Of a stretch of 64,000 nt of DNA, positions 11,240 through 22,480 are shown piece after piece. The DNA is taken from positions 23,289 to 87,288 of the forward strand of contig LNAC01000685.1 in assembly GCA_002007465.1 (NCBI GenBank). Reading direction: 5' to 3'. The DNA is from Ailurus styani. Taxonomy: Eukaryota; Chordata; Mammalia; Carnivora; Ailuridae. The notes below the pieces were generated by a model. It did not search any database, had not been told where the DNA came from, and worked only from the letters and a program-made list of their open reading frames with translations. The first letter of the stretch is position 1. Each line of letters begins with the position of its first letter. A program made the position numbers and the translations under genes.

Positions 11240-12060
11240 GTGTATAGGGACAGGGTTGTGCAAACAATGTTATAAGGACCATAATAGAAATAAAAAACCA
11301 CTCTGGTCCTTGGATCTTAATGCAACAGTTGTTGATAGTTCTGTGTTTTTCCCTCATATTCGCAAGTAGATATATTTTTATATAGTTTCAATCTTTACCA
11401 TATAGATGCAATTTGAAATCAGTAATCCTTTATTTTAAATAAATAATAGAAGCTAAGTTTTCCATTAGCTCTGTACTTATCATAGAACATGTAAAAATAT
11501 GAAAAGTATTTTACTGTTGCTCAAAGACGATGCCTGTTAACATTTTAGTGTTTATTTTTTCAAACTTTTATATACATGTTGCTATTCTTCCAATATAATT
11601 TGATCATATTACACATATAATTTTGTTTTCTGCCTTTTATTTCATATTTATTTAATATGATGGTAAGCATATTATTATAAATCTTTGATAAATATCATTT
11701 AAGTGGCCACACAATATAGTGCATTGACAGGTTATAATTTGCTTTAGAATTTTCTTATTAGAAGATCATGTTCCCTGTTTTTTTGTTATCATAATGTTGC
11801 AAATGGGTGTGATAATTGTAAATTCAGATTTTTTTCTATATCTGGGATTATTTCCTTATTATAGATTTCTAAAGATGAAATTGTGCGATTAAAGAAAATG
11901 AAAGAATTTTAGGCTCTTGATAATATTGTCAAAAGGCTTTCCAGAATATTGTATCAATTTGCAGTTTGGCTAACAACATATAGGGCTACAACTCTTGGTA
12001 TGGTTATTTTGATAGAAAAATGGGATCTTGTTTAATTTGCATATTTTTGACTAATGGGGA
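11240..12060 (-). repeat. Ancient L1 (L1M/HAL1-like) remnant, antisense
   Basis: Strongly AT-rich. The order 'gatgcctgttaacattttagtg', 'tatacatgttgctattctt', 'tttctaaagatgaaattg', 'caaaaggctttccagaatat', 'caatttgcagtttggctaac' follows the antisense of old mammalian L1. No open frame survives. Confidence 0.6.
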
Positions 12061-12815
12061 TGTTTGGGTCCCATTTGGTTACCCAACTCGATTTTTTCCT
12101 CAAGCAAATCACCTGTTCTCATCCTTTTCTCACGTAAGCTATGGAGTCTTTGTGCTTAAAAAACACTGATTTGTGTTATATGTTATATGTGTCATAGATA
12201 TTAAATATGTCTTGATCTTTGTATTTTCTGCAACTTTTGAAGACTAGTGTTTTGTTTGCTTTGTGCATTCGGCAATGATACCACTTCCACTTATTTTGTG
12301 GCAACTCTGGGCATTCTGGAAGGACAGTGGTGGTTTCATGAGATGACATTATCTCTGTTTTCCAGGGAGACAGACATGTTCCCCAATTCTGATACAAGCG
12401 ATACCTTCCATATTTCACATGTGAGTTCAGGTGATCCCCACGCCACTTCTTTGCATATGGAAATCCTACTTATCCTTTAATGCCCAAGTCACATCTGACC
12501 TTCTCTCCCCGTTTCCTGGTCTTTTTCTTCCATTGCTGCTTCCTGTTTAATAACCCTCAAGCTCTATGCTGGATTTGAGAGAGAACCCTTCTCAGGATAT
12601 AGAGGAGAATTATTGGGGGGGTGGTTTCAAGTGAATTTTATTTTTTTATAGAACCACTTGTTAAAGCTTTTGAGGTTCATTTGAAAATGGGCAGAAAAAA
12701 TGTAAATGGGCTTCTAAGCTAAAAGAGGAGTAAAAGGAATAGTTTGCTTTGTTTTCTTAACCTCCTGTAGATAGTTATGGGTGTGTGCATGTATGTGTGT
12801 ATGTGCATTGGCCTA
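12061..12815. other. Unique sequence, no gene seen
   Basis: No recognised repeat. Short frames of about 80 codons overlap on opposite strands. Confidence 0.5.
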
Positions 12816-12824
12816 GCTGCTACT

Positions 12825-13200
12825 GAAAAGCAGAGCCTGAGGCAAGGATATGTGTGTAGGTAGGTTATTTTAGGAAATGATCTCTAAAAGTAGGAAACTG
12901 AGGAAGGTGAAACAAGAAGGGAGGGAGAGTCAATATCAGGCTGCATTAGTGAATTGGTTCTTGCTCTGGGAAATTGGGGTTCAGTCTATACCTGCCAGGA
13001 ACCATGTAGGACTGTCTTCTGAGAATAAGGGAGTACTTATCCACTGGTTCCCATCCCTCATTGTCAAGGGTGTCCCATGGCTTGTTAATTCCCTCACAGT
13101 TCCAAGCTTGCTCATGTATCAGAATGGCTGGTTGGGTTCCTGTTGGAATTTCTCATGGATGTGGCAGAAAAAGCCCTGGGCTAGAAAGTGAGAGATACAT
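12825..13200 (+). repeat. Dispersed repeat Y, copy A
   Basis: Starts 'aaagcagagcctgaggcaagg', then a 'taggttattttaggaaatgatc' stretch and 'gagtacttatccac' at 13031. Two other copies in the window share this order: 28003-28402 and 61430-61760. LTR-like and medium-reiterated; family not assigned. Confidence 0.5.
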
Positions 13201-13421
13201 AGTGCAGTTGGTGAGGTGTCAGGTTGTGTCACATGAATCCAGTTGCTGCAGCAATGTTGCTGTGGTAGGATGGAGAGATTGTAGGTAAGGCATGAAAGGG
13301 CAGATACAGTGTGTGTGTATGATAACTTCATATATGCTTTTTCTTGTTTAGTTGGTTTGACTAGGCATATAAGTAGATTCAGCATCCATCTACTCTAACC
13401 CTGATGTCTTCTTTTGGAATT

Positions 13422-13437
13422 ATACCTTCACTTTCTT
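13422..13437. repeat. Left target-site duplication of SINE/transduction unit
   Basis: ataccttcactttctt here and ataccctcactttctt at 13699-13714 differ by one base, so the inserted unit is 13438-13698. Confidence 0.85.
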
Positions 13438-13698
13438 CTTTTTTTTTAGAGGTGCCCTGCAAAGTTAAGGCAGGGATTTTCTTTCTTTCTTTCTTCCTTT
13501 TTTTTTTTAGGTTAGCTTTTATTTTTGTTTAAATTTTATTTATTTATTTGACAGAGAAAGAGAGAGCACAAGCAGGCGGACTAGCAGGCAGAGGGAGAGG
13601 GACAAGCAGGCTCCCTGCAGGGCTTGATCCCAGGACCCCAGGATCATGACCTGAGCCGAAGGCAGTTGCTCAACCAGCTGAGCCACCCAGGTGCCCCC
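13438..13698 (-). mobile_element. CAN-SINE, antisense, with extra 3' sequence and second poly(A)
   Basis: The SINE body is 13531-13698, ending 'gagccacccaggtgccccc'. Between it and the left TSD lie a first A-tail (seen as T-rich), about 29 bases of unrelated sequence including 'gccctgcaaagttaaggcag', and a second T-run. The TSDs bracket all of it, as expected for a 3' transduction. Confidence 0.8.
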
Positions 13699-13714
13699 AT
13701 ACCCTCACTTTCTT

Positions 13715-14165
13715 TCAGTGGAGTTACTTACCATTCACTTCTCCCACCTCCTGTGTCCTTCAGGTCTCACCAATTGGGACATTGCATTTCCCCAACCAAA
13801 GTGATTAGTTCAGGGAGGACCTGATATAATCAGAGTTAAGCAGACCCATCAAAGCTTTTCTGGGACTGTTGGGAAAGACACTTTCTCTTTTTTGTTGGAA
13901 GGATGTTAAAACTGTAGTTTTTGGGGTACTGCTGAGAGGTCATGAAACAAACAAACAAACAAAGTGGAAAAGGAAGTCCAAGATCCAAGTAGAAACCAGG
14001 TCCTAATGGGATGGCATCATTTGAATGCTTAGATTCAGCTATCCATGGACTTTTTCTACATAAACCAGTAAAATACCTGTTTTGCTGAAGCCAGTTGACT
14101 TGGGATTTCTGTCACTTACCACTAAAAGAGACCAATAGATACCCCATTTTAAGTAAATCTTTTTA
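13715..14165. other. Unique sequence with a short (CAAA)n
   Basis: No repeat or gene recognised except about four CAAA units at 13945-13963. Confidence 0.5.
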
Positions 14166-14167
14166 AC

Positions 14168-14330
14168 TTCATTCATTCATTTATTTATTCAAGTAATATT
14201 TATTGAGTGAATACTCTATGCCTGGCACATGAACAAGTTCAGCTTCCAGTTGTATGGGGAAGAAAGAGATATAAATTAAAGCTCAAGTCTTCTGTACTCC
14301 CTGGAATACTTCAGGGAGGTATGGCTATGA
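14168..14330 (-). repeat. L2 remnant, antisense 3' end
   Basis: 'ttcattcattcatttattta' followed by 'atatttattgagtgaatac' and 'tatgcctggcacatgaaca', the reverse complement of the L2 3' terminus. Confidence 0.65.
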
Positions 14331-14421
14331 GTGATAGCCGAATTGCCAGAAGACATGGAGGAAATTTTGTGAATCTCAAAATATTCATTCCAAGAAGTGG
14401 GAGAGAATGAGGCCTAAGAGA

Positions 14422-14423
<2 letters not shown>

Positions 14424-14455
<32 letters not shown>

Positions 14456-14502
14456 ATGTGTATTTGCGTGTGTGTACATATGTATGTGCATGTGTGTACG
14501 TT
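14424..14502 (+). repeat. (TG)n microsatellite with degenerate TG/TACATG flank
   Basis: Perfect (TG)n at 14424-14452, then imperfect TGTACATG and TGTATG units. Likely variable in length. Confidence 0.95.
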
Positions 14503-14597
14503 TGTTGGGAAGATACATTTTATTGAAGATTTATAATGATGGTAGTCTTTGTAGAGTATCTAGAAATGGTCACCAAATATAAATTTTATTACTTGAT

Positions 14598-15095
14598 GTG
14601 TCAATTATCTATTGCCACAATTATGCAACATAACAAGTAGCCACAAAGCCTGAGATGCATATGACAGTAAGCATTTTTGTTCATAAGTCAGTGGTTTGGG
14701 CAGGATGGTTCTGTGGATATGAGCTAGGCTCAGTAGGGCTTATGCCTATGCCTGTTATCAGTTTCAATTTGGCTGGGTAGCTTTGATGATCTTGGCTGGA
14801 CTCCTTCACATGTCCAAGACCTTGACTGGGACAAGTGGGGTCGGCTCCATTCGTCTGTCCCTTGAGCATTCTAGCCAGGGTGTGCTCATATGGAAAATAG
14901 AGGAGGAGCAAGACAGTAAGTGAAAACATGCAAGCATGTTTTAAGACTTTGTTCAAATCACCTCTGCTGGTATTCAGTTGACCAAAACAAGTCACATGGT
15001 CAAATCCAGGGAAAAGAGATGGGCAATGCACTACTCTGTGGCCAAGGGCAGAGATCCAGGGAGAGGTAAAGAATTGAGGCCATTTTGGCACCTGT
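14598..15095. repeat. LTR-like dispersed repeat X, copy 1
   Basis: Shares 'tatctattgcca', 'tgcaacataac' and 'cataagtcag...gggcaggatgg' in the same order with 32325-32755. This resembles an ancient mammalian LTR/MaLR-type repeat read in antisense. The 136-codon antisense frame inside it is not a gene. Confidence 0.45.
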
Positions 15096-15099
15096 ATAC

Positions 15100-15795
15100 C
15101 GCAATGGCTTGGCTTATATATAGTTTATTAAAATAAATATTCTTATAATTGGTTTAGTTTGTTGTTATGTAGACCATTTAAGTCTCTGAGATCCCTGAAA
15201 AATAAAGCTCTCCTAAGAGGAGTCTTGGTCAAGTCAGCTCTCCTCCAAGAACATGCATGGGACTTTTCCTTTTCTCCAGAAAAAGAACTCAGTATTTTGA
15301 CTCTTTTTTTTTTAAGAAAAAAAAAATGCCCGTTGGACACAAAATGTCCTGTCTTCATTTATGGAGCTTAAATTTCCTAAGCTGGAAGCTAGTATGTATT
15401 TTTTTTGCCAAGGTCGACTCTGGGCCTATGGTTTCCACTGTCTTCTTGAAAGAAAGAAAAAAAAAACAAAACAGAAAAATTCCTAGGGCACTATACTATA
15501 TCCTTCTTTCATATTTTATGTAGATTTCTAAAAGGGCTAATTGCTTTTAGTATGAGTGGACCAGAAGGGTTATTGCAATTGGCTTTTTAAAAAGTCTATT
15601 ATAATTTTGCTTTTGGTTTTCTGATATTATGGATTTTTATAGTTTTTGGCCTTTACAATTCACAGGAAGTTCTACTTAAAAGAAGTCTCAAACTTTTTGC
15701 TCTCTGTCCTTTATAGAATTCCAACTCTAAAGTGTGACTCTAAAGAGTAGGACTCTTCATCGAGCTATCATTTTTGTTTAACTGCAGGTGGGTAG
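15100..15795. other. Unique sequence, no gene seen
   Basis: No repeat recognised. Holds a T-run/A-run palindrome at 15304-15328 and another A-run near 15458. Confidence 0.5.
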
Positions 15796-15799
15796 TCTA

Positions 15800-16015
15800 G
15801 ATGTAAAAGCAGGCTCTACTACTTATTAGTTGGATTGCTTTAAGCAGGTTAACATACTGTTTTTAGCCTTGACTTTCCCTTCTGTAAAACGAGTGTCACA
15901 ATATTGGTATGGTGTTGTCACAGTGTTGTTATGGGGGTTAAATGAGGTGATGTATGTAAAGCCCTTTGCCCAATGGACTTAAGAGGTAGTAAGTGCTCAG
16001 TATATGGAGGCTATT
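15800..16015 (+). repeat. MIR SINE, fairly complete
   Basis: 'ctctactacttattagttgg', 'gttaacatactgtttttagc', 'cttctgtaaaacgagtgtca', 'ggggttaaatgaggtgatg', 'taaagccctttgcccaatgg' and 'agtaagtgctcagtatatgg' follow the MIR consensus from head to tail. Confidence 0.85.
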
Positions 16016-16300
16016 CTTACCTTGTGACCTTATACGATGTTCTTTGCCATCAGGATTGTCCTTGACACCAACCACAGTCTTGGGATAATTCTAGGAATGA
16101 TTCCAGAGGACTTGGCAGGAGGAAGCACATGGAGGCAGAACCTTGTCCTGCTTTTCATGGGGGTTTCATGTGTCTATTCCCATCATTATCCAAATGCTCA
16201 TCTCCTATCTCAGACCTCTTATTTCCCTGCTTCTGGCCCCCATGTCCTTTCAAGGGGCCCTCACTTTCCACAAAGATGTTATGAAGATCCATATGTGAAG
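16016..16300. other. Unique sequence, no gene seen
   Basis: A 102-codon frame crosses it into the neighbouring MITE; no domain recognised. Confidence 0.45.
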
Positions 16301-16305
16301 ATCCA

Positions 16306-16528
16306 TAGTGGTTCTCAAATTTGGCTGCACAATGAAATTGCTTAGGAAACTTTTAAAATAATATTCATGCCCGAGCCCTATGCCCAAACATTCTGATTTA
16401 CTTTATCTGGAGTAGGGCTCAGGCATCCATATTTAAAAAAAAGTTCTTAAAAAAATAAAAAATAAAAAATAAATTAAAAAAAGTTCTTCATGTGAGGGTA
16501 ATGTTCAGCTAGAGTGAAAATTACTGGA
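16306..16528 (+). mobile_element. hAT-Charlie-type MITE (MER5/MER20 kind)
   Basis: Left end 'tagtggttctcaaatttggc' and right end '...tgttcagctagagtgaaaat tactgg' are degraded inverted repeats. The middle 'cattctgatttactttatctgg' fits the family. An A-rich duplication ('aaaagttctt' twice around AAAAAT units, 16434-16488) interrupts it. Confidence 0.7.
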
Positions 16529-16591
16529 CCAACCTATTTCAGGGCTTCTAAACAAAATTTCTAATTTATTCTACTTTTATTATGATCTTAC

Positions 16592-16773
16592 CTTTTTTTT
16601 TTTTCAGAAGAGAGTGGGGGCAGGTGGCAGAAGGAGAGAGGAAGAGGGAATCTTACGCAGGTTCCACATGAAACACAGAGCCCAACACAGAGCTTGATCT
16701 CACAACCCTGAGATCATGACCTGAGCGGAAATCAAGAGTTGGACACTTAACTGACTGAGCCACCCAGGCATCC
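16592..16773 (-). mobile_element. Older CAN-SINE, antisense
   Basis: T-run, purine-rich middle, 'gagatcatgacctgagcgg' and 'gactgagccacccaggca'. The target duplication ttatgatcttac is at 16580-16591 and 16774-16785. Older than the 'gtgggttaaa' type. Confidence 0.9.
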
Positions 16774-16785
16774 TTATGATCTTAC

Positions 16786-17685
16786 TTCTTATCATTTGGT
16801 TGCTCCAGCCTGCAGACCTTTATTTTGGAAGAGATGTTTGTTTTCTTAATAGTGTTTTCTCAAACCAGCGTCTCTGGTGAATAGGCTAATGGCTCTATCA
16901 TGATGTGCTGGGAGGTGCCAGTGCCTTAAATATCATTAGACTTGTAGGCTGATTAAGGAATTTTCCATGATGGACCCCCAATTTCCTCCTGAAAATTATC
17001 ACCCACATATGTGCCACAAGAACAATTTCACCTTACACTTAGGCAGTGATTTATACTCTTCAACAAGTTTTCACATTTTATACAAAAGGTACTACAGTGT
17101 AGTGAGTGGTCCCAAGATAGGAACTGAAAAATCTGATGTTTTACTTACATCACTAATTTTCTTTTGTGACTCTCCAAATTCCCTGGAGAGTACTTCCTTA
17201 CTTGCTCTCTTTAAAGAATTCCAGTGTGATGTGTAGGTATATCCTTGGGCCCTTGTCCCATTTGGCAGATGGGGAGACTGAGGCATAGAGTAGAAATGTG
17301 AGTCATCAAGCTATAGGCCATAGCTTGGAATTCACCAAAGCAGGCTCCCATGGCTCAGGTTCTTAGCCCAGTGTAGGTACTACTGCCCCACATTAGCAAA
17401 TTATCCAGAGGACTGAAAGATGTATTATTTCAGCTGAAAGAAGTGGGATTTAGAAGACCAGCTCTGTGCAGATACAATAGGTCCTTTCACCTCCTCAATT
17501 CCATTCTTCTGCCTTCTCCCTCACTTGTAGGCCAGTGGGGATGCCTTTAAGCAATAAACTCCCTTTCACAGATGCAGGTGAGTAGTCATGGAAACCGAAA
17601 GTCTTCTCTATTCTGTTGGCATTTGCATGTCTGTTCTTACGGACTTCTTAGAACACAGAGTCGGAGAGGGGTAGTAGAGACTGCC
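16786..17685. other. Unique sequence, no gene seen
   Basis: No recognised repeat; frames on both strands near 16970-17290 overlap and show no domain. A short MIR-like piece may lie near 17260. Confidence 0.5.
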
Positions 17686-17689
17686 GAGA

Positions 17690-18070
17690 TATTTCCCAAA
17701 TGTGCTTTTACTTCTTCCTGGCATATAACTAAACTATATCTTCCAGCCTCCCTTGCAATTAAGTTTGGCCATTGACCGAGTTCTGGCCAACAGAATGTGG
17801 GTGGAAATGATGTGTGTTGCTTCTAGGCCCTTGAAATCTCCCAGGGGCATCCTCTGTGGGCTTCCCACATCTGTTCTTTCCACCATGGAAGCCATGTAAT
17901 TGAAGACAGTGAAGCAACAGGATAGAACCTAGGTCCCTGGATCAGAGTTTAAAGAAGAGCTACTTGATCAAGAAAACTTGCACTGAAAAATTATATAAGC
18001 AAGAAAAAAAACCCCTCTATTTTGTTAAACCTTTGTGATTGTAAAGTTTTCTTGCTTTATCACCTTAAAA
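17690..18070 (+). repeat. Ancient LTR-like repeat (class uncertain)
   Basis: 'ccagcctcccttgcaattaa', 'gagttctggccaacagaatg', 'ggtccctggatcagag' and 'tgttaaacctttgtgattgt' keep the order of a common mammalian LTR-type repeat whose copies end near a 'gtttaagccact' motif. Confidence 0.4.
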
Positions 18071-18139
18071 CTAACTGGTGGAATAGAAAAAAGATTGGTG
18101 GTTTAGTGAGAGGGTTCCTCTCAGATCCAGAGTTCTCTG

Positions 18140-18380
18140 TGGCATCACCTGAAACCACACCCTTCCTCAGCTCCTTCCTCTGCCCTGTGTCATGTCCTTA
18201 AGTCTTACAGGTTTCACCTAAGGATTCTTCCTTCTAAATCACATGGACATGAATCCCTACCTCAGGCTCCACAGGATCCCAATCTAATGTGTCCCGCCCC
18301 CACACTAGAATATAAGCTTGGAAGGGTAGGAATGTACCTTATTTCATCATTCTTTACTGAATTTCTTGTTTTCCAATGAA
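18140..18380 (+). repeat. Possible L2 remnant
   Basis: 'cactagaatataagcttgga' and 'tgtaccttatttcatcattc' fit the L2 3' passage 'actagaatgtaagctccatgag...'. Poorly preserved. Confidence 0.45.
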
Positions 18381-20825
18381 TGAATATATTAATACTTTAC
18401 ATGTGTAAGTAACTAGACACTATGGATAAGTACAAGGAAATATAAGTCATGGATTTGGCTCTATGTTCTATCAAGTCTTATCTAAAGATTTTCTTTTCTA
18501 TGAACTTTAAAAGAATGTAGACAATATATAATGTTTCTCATTTTTTTCTTAATGTGCAACAATAAAGTGATAATACTGTTTTATTTAATGCCCTTATTTT
18601 TAAATACAAGTGAGATTTAATTGTGGAAGTGATTTTTAAGGTAATTTTCCTTTTCCTTGATCAGTTCTTTATATGCTTATTTTTTTCTGAAGAGTGAACA
18701 TTAAAGAATTTTTTTTTATTTTTGAGTAAAACTTGGGAAAGAATTTCATATAAATTATAAAAGTTAGCCTGGCCATAGAAGCAAAGAACGTATCCACTTT
18801 AGAGACCTTTTAAAGCCAAACATAATTCCTTTAAAGAACACTATACTAGACAATGTGGCCTTTGCTTTGGAAGGCCTGCTTCTGGCACAAGGGGGCTTCT
18901 CATTTGAGCAGTGGGAGAGAAATGGTAAAGAGCATGCAAAAAGCGATTGCTTTAAGCGTGTTGGTTTTCCTTTCATATTTGCAGTGTGATCCTATTATTT
19001 TGAAGCAATGAGGTCATTTAAGTGTGCCTGGATGGAGGTTTGCTGTTTTCCTCTATTCTTTCCTTTAAATCTTTTTGTCAACCATGTTCTCCTTGACTAG
19101 CAGAGCAGCTGTCTGTGTAGTTATAATCCCATTAAAAAGGCCTCTATTATGTCAATAATATATTTATAGAGAAATTAGTCACCTGCGGTTGTTAGGTGAT
19201 TCTTCTGTTTAGACATATTGTACCCCAGAAAAGTAGGACTATCCTCTTCTTGTTAGATAAGGCCTGCTGCCTTGTCACGGTGCCATATTGCCTGAAACCG
19301 ATTAGCAATTAACATAGAACACGCCTTCCTCTGTTGTAAAGCCCCCTTAATCTTTGCCACTGATCATATTCCTTTCAAGCTTTGCTGATAAAGCTGAGAT
19401 TGTAGATGTGTCTGGATATATGAGGCTTATAGTATTAAGTGAAAATATGATAGGCATTAAATGACCATCCTGATGAGAAAGGTGGGGCATCTAACCACAA
19501 AGACTTTCTAAACCTGTTCAAATGTATTTGAGCAGTGTCCTAAAATTAGGAGTACATCTTCCTGCATAGATTGCATTCTTTTTTCTAAAGAGATTTTACA
19601 TTCTTGCTTTCTGAGTTCAGGTCTAATTATACTCTTCTAAGAGGAAAGGCAATAGGCTGAATTACAGTAAAGGAATATATCAGATTATTAAACTATCCAC
19701 AATTAGTGGGTTGAGGTTTCATTTTTGGAAGCTCATCATGTTTTGTAAACTGCAAAAAATAGGGCACGTTTTTAGCAGACTTCATAATAAAAAAGGGTGA
19801 CATTGAAGTCAATCCATATATTATCACATGTCCTTTGCACTGATCTTTTATTTTTCAGAACATGAAGTACACTAAAAGTATCCTCTTTTTTGAGACACTA
19901 AAAGTATCCTCTTCAAGGATGACCTCAAGGGCTTTCTCATTGTAATTAATTCCTCAATAGTTTAGGAGACTTGGAAATGCCTGGATGCAGAAAGAATAGT
20001 CATTGTCTAGCTGGTGCTTGCTCTCAGAATATTGGCGGGAAGTTGAAAATAGAGGTGCAAAAGGAAGGCAAACTTCTGAGTTTCAAGTGTTGTTATCAAC
20101 TTTCAATGCCAGGTAGACTTTCAGGAAAACCCTAATCAAATTTGCAGAGCAGACCGTAAGATTTAAATAAAGGGGTATAAAGCAGACGAGTGAAGAAAAA
20201 CCAGCATATTTATACAGCATAGCTGAAATTTCCTCAGCTGTTTGGAATTATTTAAACATCAAATTCAAAGTGAAATTCAGAGAAGCCAGGAGGGTTGGCA
20301 AGGGGTTCAGTTCTGCAAGTCAGATGTTCTAAAAGTTCCTTTTGGTCCTGCCCTCAAACTCCTCCCACTTCTCATCTGGAGGTTTCTTACTGGTCTTTTC
20401 TATGTTCTGCCTTTCCTGCCTCCATTATCTAGCACTTGTTCCTATTCAGAGAATATGTAGCTCTCTACCTTGGGTGTATACAGAATTTCATTTGAGAAAA
20501 CTGAAAAAGAGGGTGTAAGACTTGGAGCTCTTAAAACATTAAATTGCACAGGTTCAAGAAAACTGGTTGTTTTTGTGCTTTCATAAATTCTGTATTTCAA
20601 CAAGGTAGCATACTCAAGTGATACTCATTAAAGAAACAATTTGTGGTGTTTCAGTGGCCCCCACATGCTCATACCTATTTTTAAGGTCCACGGGACTCAA
20701 GATGCTAATTTCCTTCAGCGCTGGTAAATGACCACATGATGGCACATCCTCTCTTGATCTTTACTATTTCCTGTCAGTTTTACTTCTCCTTGTGACTACA
20801 GGGAAATTCTCTAAGAGTGGAATAT
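18381..20825. other. Longest stretch without recognised repeats; no gene seen
   Basis: About 2.4 kb in which I see no SINE, LINE, LTR or DNA-transposon sequence, and no frame above about 72 codons. A 26-base-period duplication sits at 19869-19913. Motifs around 19130-19400 (for example 'gattagcaattaac' at 19300) make it a candidate conserved noncoding or enhancer region, but this is inference only. Confidence 0.45.
19869..19913 (+). repeat. Short tandem duplication
   Basis: acactaaaagtatcctctt occurs at 19869-19887 and again at 19895-19913, separated by seven bases. Both copies are identical, so the event is recent or the segment is constrained. Confidence 0.95.
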
Positions 20826-20831
20826 TCTAGA

Positions 20832-21031
20832 GCAGTGCTGTACCCTAGAACTTTCTCTGATGATGGAGATTTTTCCTATACTATCCTGTCAGTAGATACT
20901 AGCCACTTGGGATTCTTGGGCACCTCAAGTGTGGCTAGTGTGACTGAGGGCTTAATGCTATTACACTGTAATTAATGTAAATCTAAATAGCCTCATCCAT
21001 GTGGCTAGTGGCCACTGCACTGGACAACTCC
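20832..21031 (+). mobile_element. hAT-type MITE ('cagtgctgtccaatag' family)
   Basis: Starts 'gcagtgctgtaccctagaac' and ends 'ccactgcactggacaactcc', an inverted pair. Internal 'tagccacttgg', 'gtggctagtgtgactgaggg' and 'catccatgtggctagtggcc' match this non-autonomous hAT family. Confidence 0.75.
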
Positions 21032-21104
21032 GGTGAAGTAGGGAATTTGTCTAGTAGCCAAGATGACAAAAGATGGTATAAATCACACATTTTGAGATAC
21101 AGTG

Positions 21105-21265
21105 TAATTTAGAGCCAGACAGGATGGTTCAAATCTGACCTCTGCTTTTTTGAATTGTGAAGTTGTGGTAGTTACTTAATCTCTCTGTGCCTTAGTTCCC
21201 TCATCTCTAAGTCAGGAGATGATAATGATAGCAGTGTATACTTCCATGTATCCATATAACAATTT
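21105..21265 (+). repeat. MIR SINE remnant
   Basis: 'tcaaatctgacctctgcttt', 'gttacttaatctctctgtgc', 'cttagttccctcatctctaa' and 'gataatgatagcag': the MIR core in the correct order. Confidence 0.8.
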
Positions 21266-21469
21266 ATTGACATAAAGAACATGTAGGAGAATACCTACCA
21301 TGTAGACAGAGTTAAAAGTAGTCAATAGCAATGGTCTAATTGCTCTGAGAAACTGCTCTTGGAACCAATGAGATAAAATTGGGAAGATTGAGTGGAGCAT
21401 TCAAATTTTTCATAGGTGCTCAATCTTGAGAGTTTTCATCATGCCTTTCTTTTCAGCATTATTAGTTAA

Positions 21470-21600
21470 TTAAATCATACATTTATTTAACAAATAAGAC
21501 TGATTTATGCCACTCTTGTCCTAGGGGCTAGAGATAGAACAATGAATAGAACATTGTATCTGTCCTCAAGTTTATAGTCAGGCGAGGGAGACTGTTGAAG
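21470..21600 (-). repeat. L2 remnant, antisense 3' end
   Basis: 'catttatttaacaaataaga', 'tgtcctaggggctagagata' and 'tgtcctcaagtttatagtca' match the reverse complement of the L2 3' end. L2-like sequence may resume near 22120 after the LTR-like insertion. Confidence 0.6.
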
Positions 21601-21689
21601 ACTGAGTATAAATAGGGCTCCAGCTCTTTACCCCTCTGTATCATGCCCCTCTGTCATGTGACTTTGCAGCACCTCTTATCCAGAAGAGT

Positions 21690-22040
21690 CCATTTTCTAA
21701 CTCTTAAATCCAGGCTAGTTTTGTGACTTGATTTGACCAACAAAATATGGCAAAAGTGACCTCATGCTAGTTCTCAGCCTGGACTCCAAGGGATCTTGTG
21801 CAAGTCCTGTCCCTGCCCCCTTTCTCTTTCTCTTAGAAGCTGGTACAGCTGTTTTGTGAGCAGGCCCAAACTGGCCTACTGGGAGATAGAGACCACATGC
21901 ATATGGAGCAGAGCCAAGTCAGCCCAGCTGAGACCATCCTAGACCAGCTAGTATCTACACAGCTGACCACAGATATAAGAGCAAGCACAGCTGGGCACAG
22001 CCCATGCATGTTTGAAACCACTGAGTTTCAGAAGGGATTT
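21690..22040 (+). repeat. Ancient LTR-like repeat (class uncertain)
   Basis: Motif order 'ctagttttgtgacttgattt', 'gcccaaactggcctactggg', 'gccaagtcagcccagctgag', 'accactgagtttcagaa' fits a widespread ancient mammalian LTR-type repeat. It lies between two L2-like segments. Confidence 0.45.
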
Positions 22041-22119
22041 ACATGCAGTAGTCACTCACTGATAGACAGTCCAATCAATGTGTCAGGAATCACCTCTATA
22101 GTCTTAAAGATTAATACAG

Positions 22120-22480
22120 GGACTCAGAGTGGACTTTCTAATGGAAGACATTGCTAAGCTGAAGCCTCAAAGATAAAGAAGGAAGATGTTTTAGGCGAGG
22201 GTACAGCATGAGAAACCTGGACCTTAGAGAGCAAAACTCCTTTTTCCTTGCATGCTGTCAGGGATATATAAATAGAAATATTTTTCTGCTCAAGGAGCTT
22301 CTTATGTAGCTGTGATGTCAAGAGTCACAAAGAAATCAATTATTACACAAAGTAGACTCTAGTAACTGCTGAGTTCAAACTCTGGTGCAAGAAGTAGGAA
22401 GAGCCCAGAGAAAGATCAGTAACAACTGAAATAAACATCCAGGAAGATTTGGAAGATAAGCTGTGATGGGACTTAAAGAA
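22120..22480 (-). repeat. Possible continuation of L2, antisense
   Basis: 'gaagacattgctaagctgaa', 'cctcaaagataaagaaggaa' and 'caaggagcttcttatgtagc' resemble antisense L2, with the 5' and 3' parts apparently rearranged. Tentative. Confidence 0.35.
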
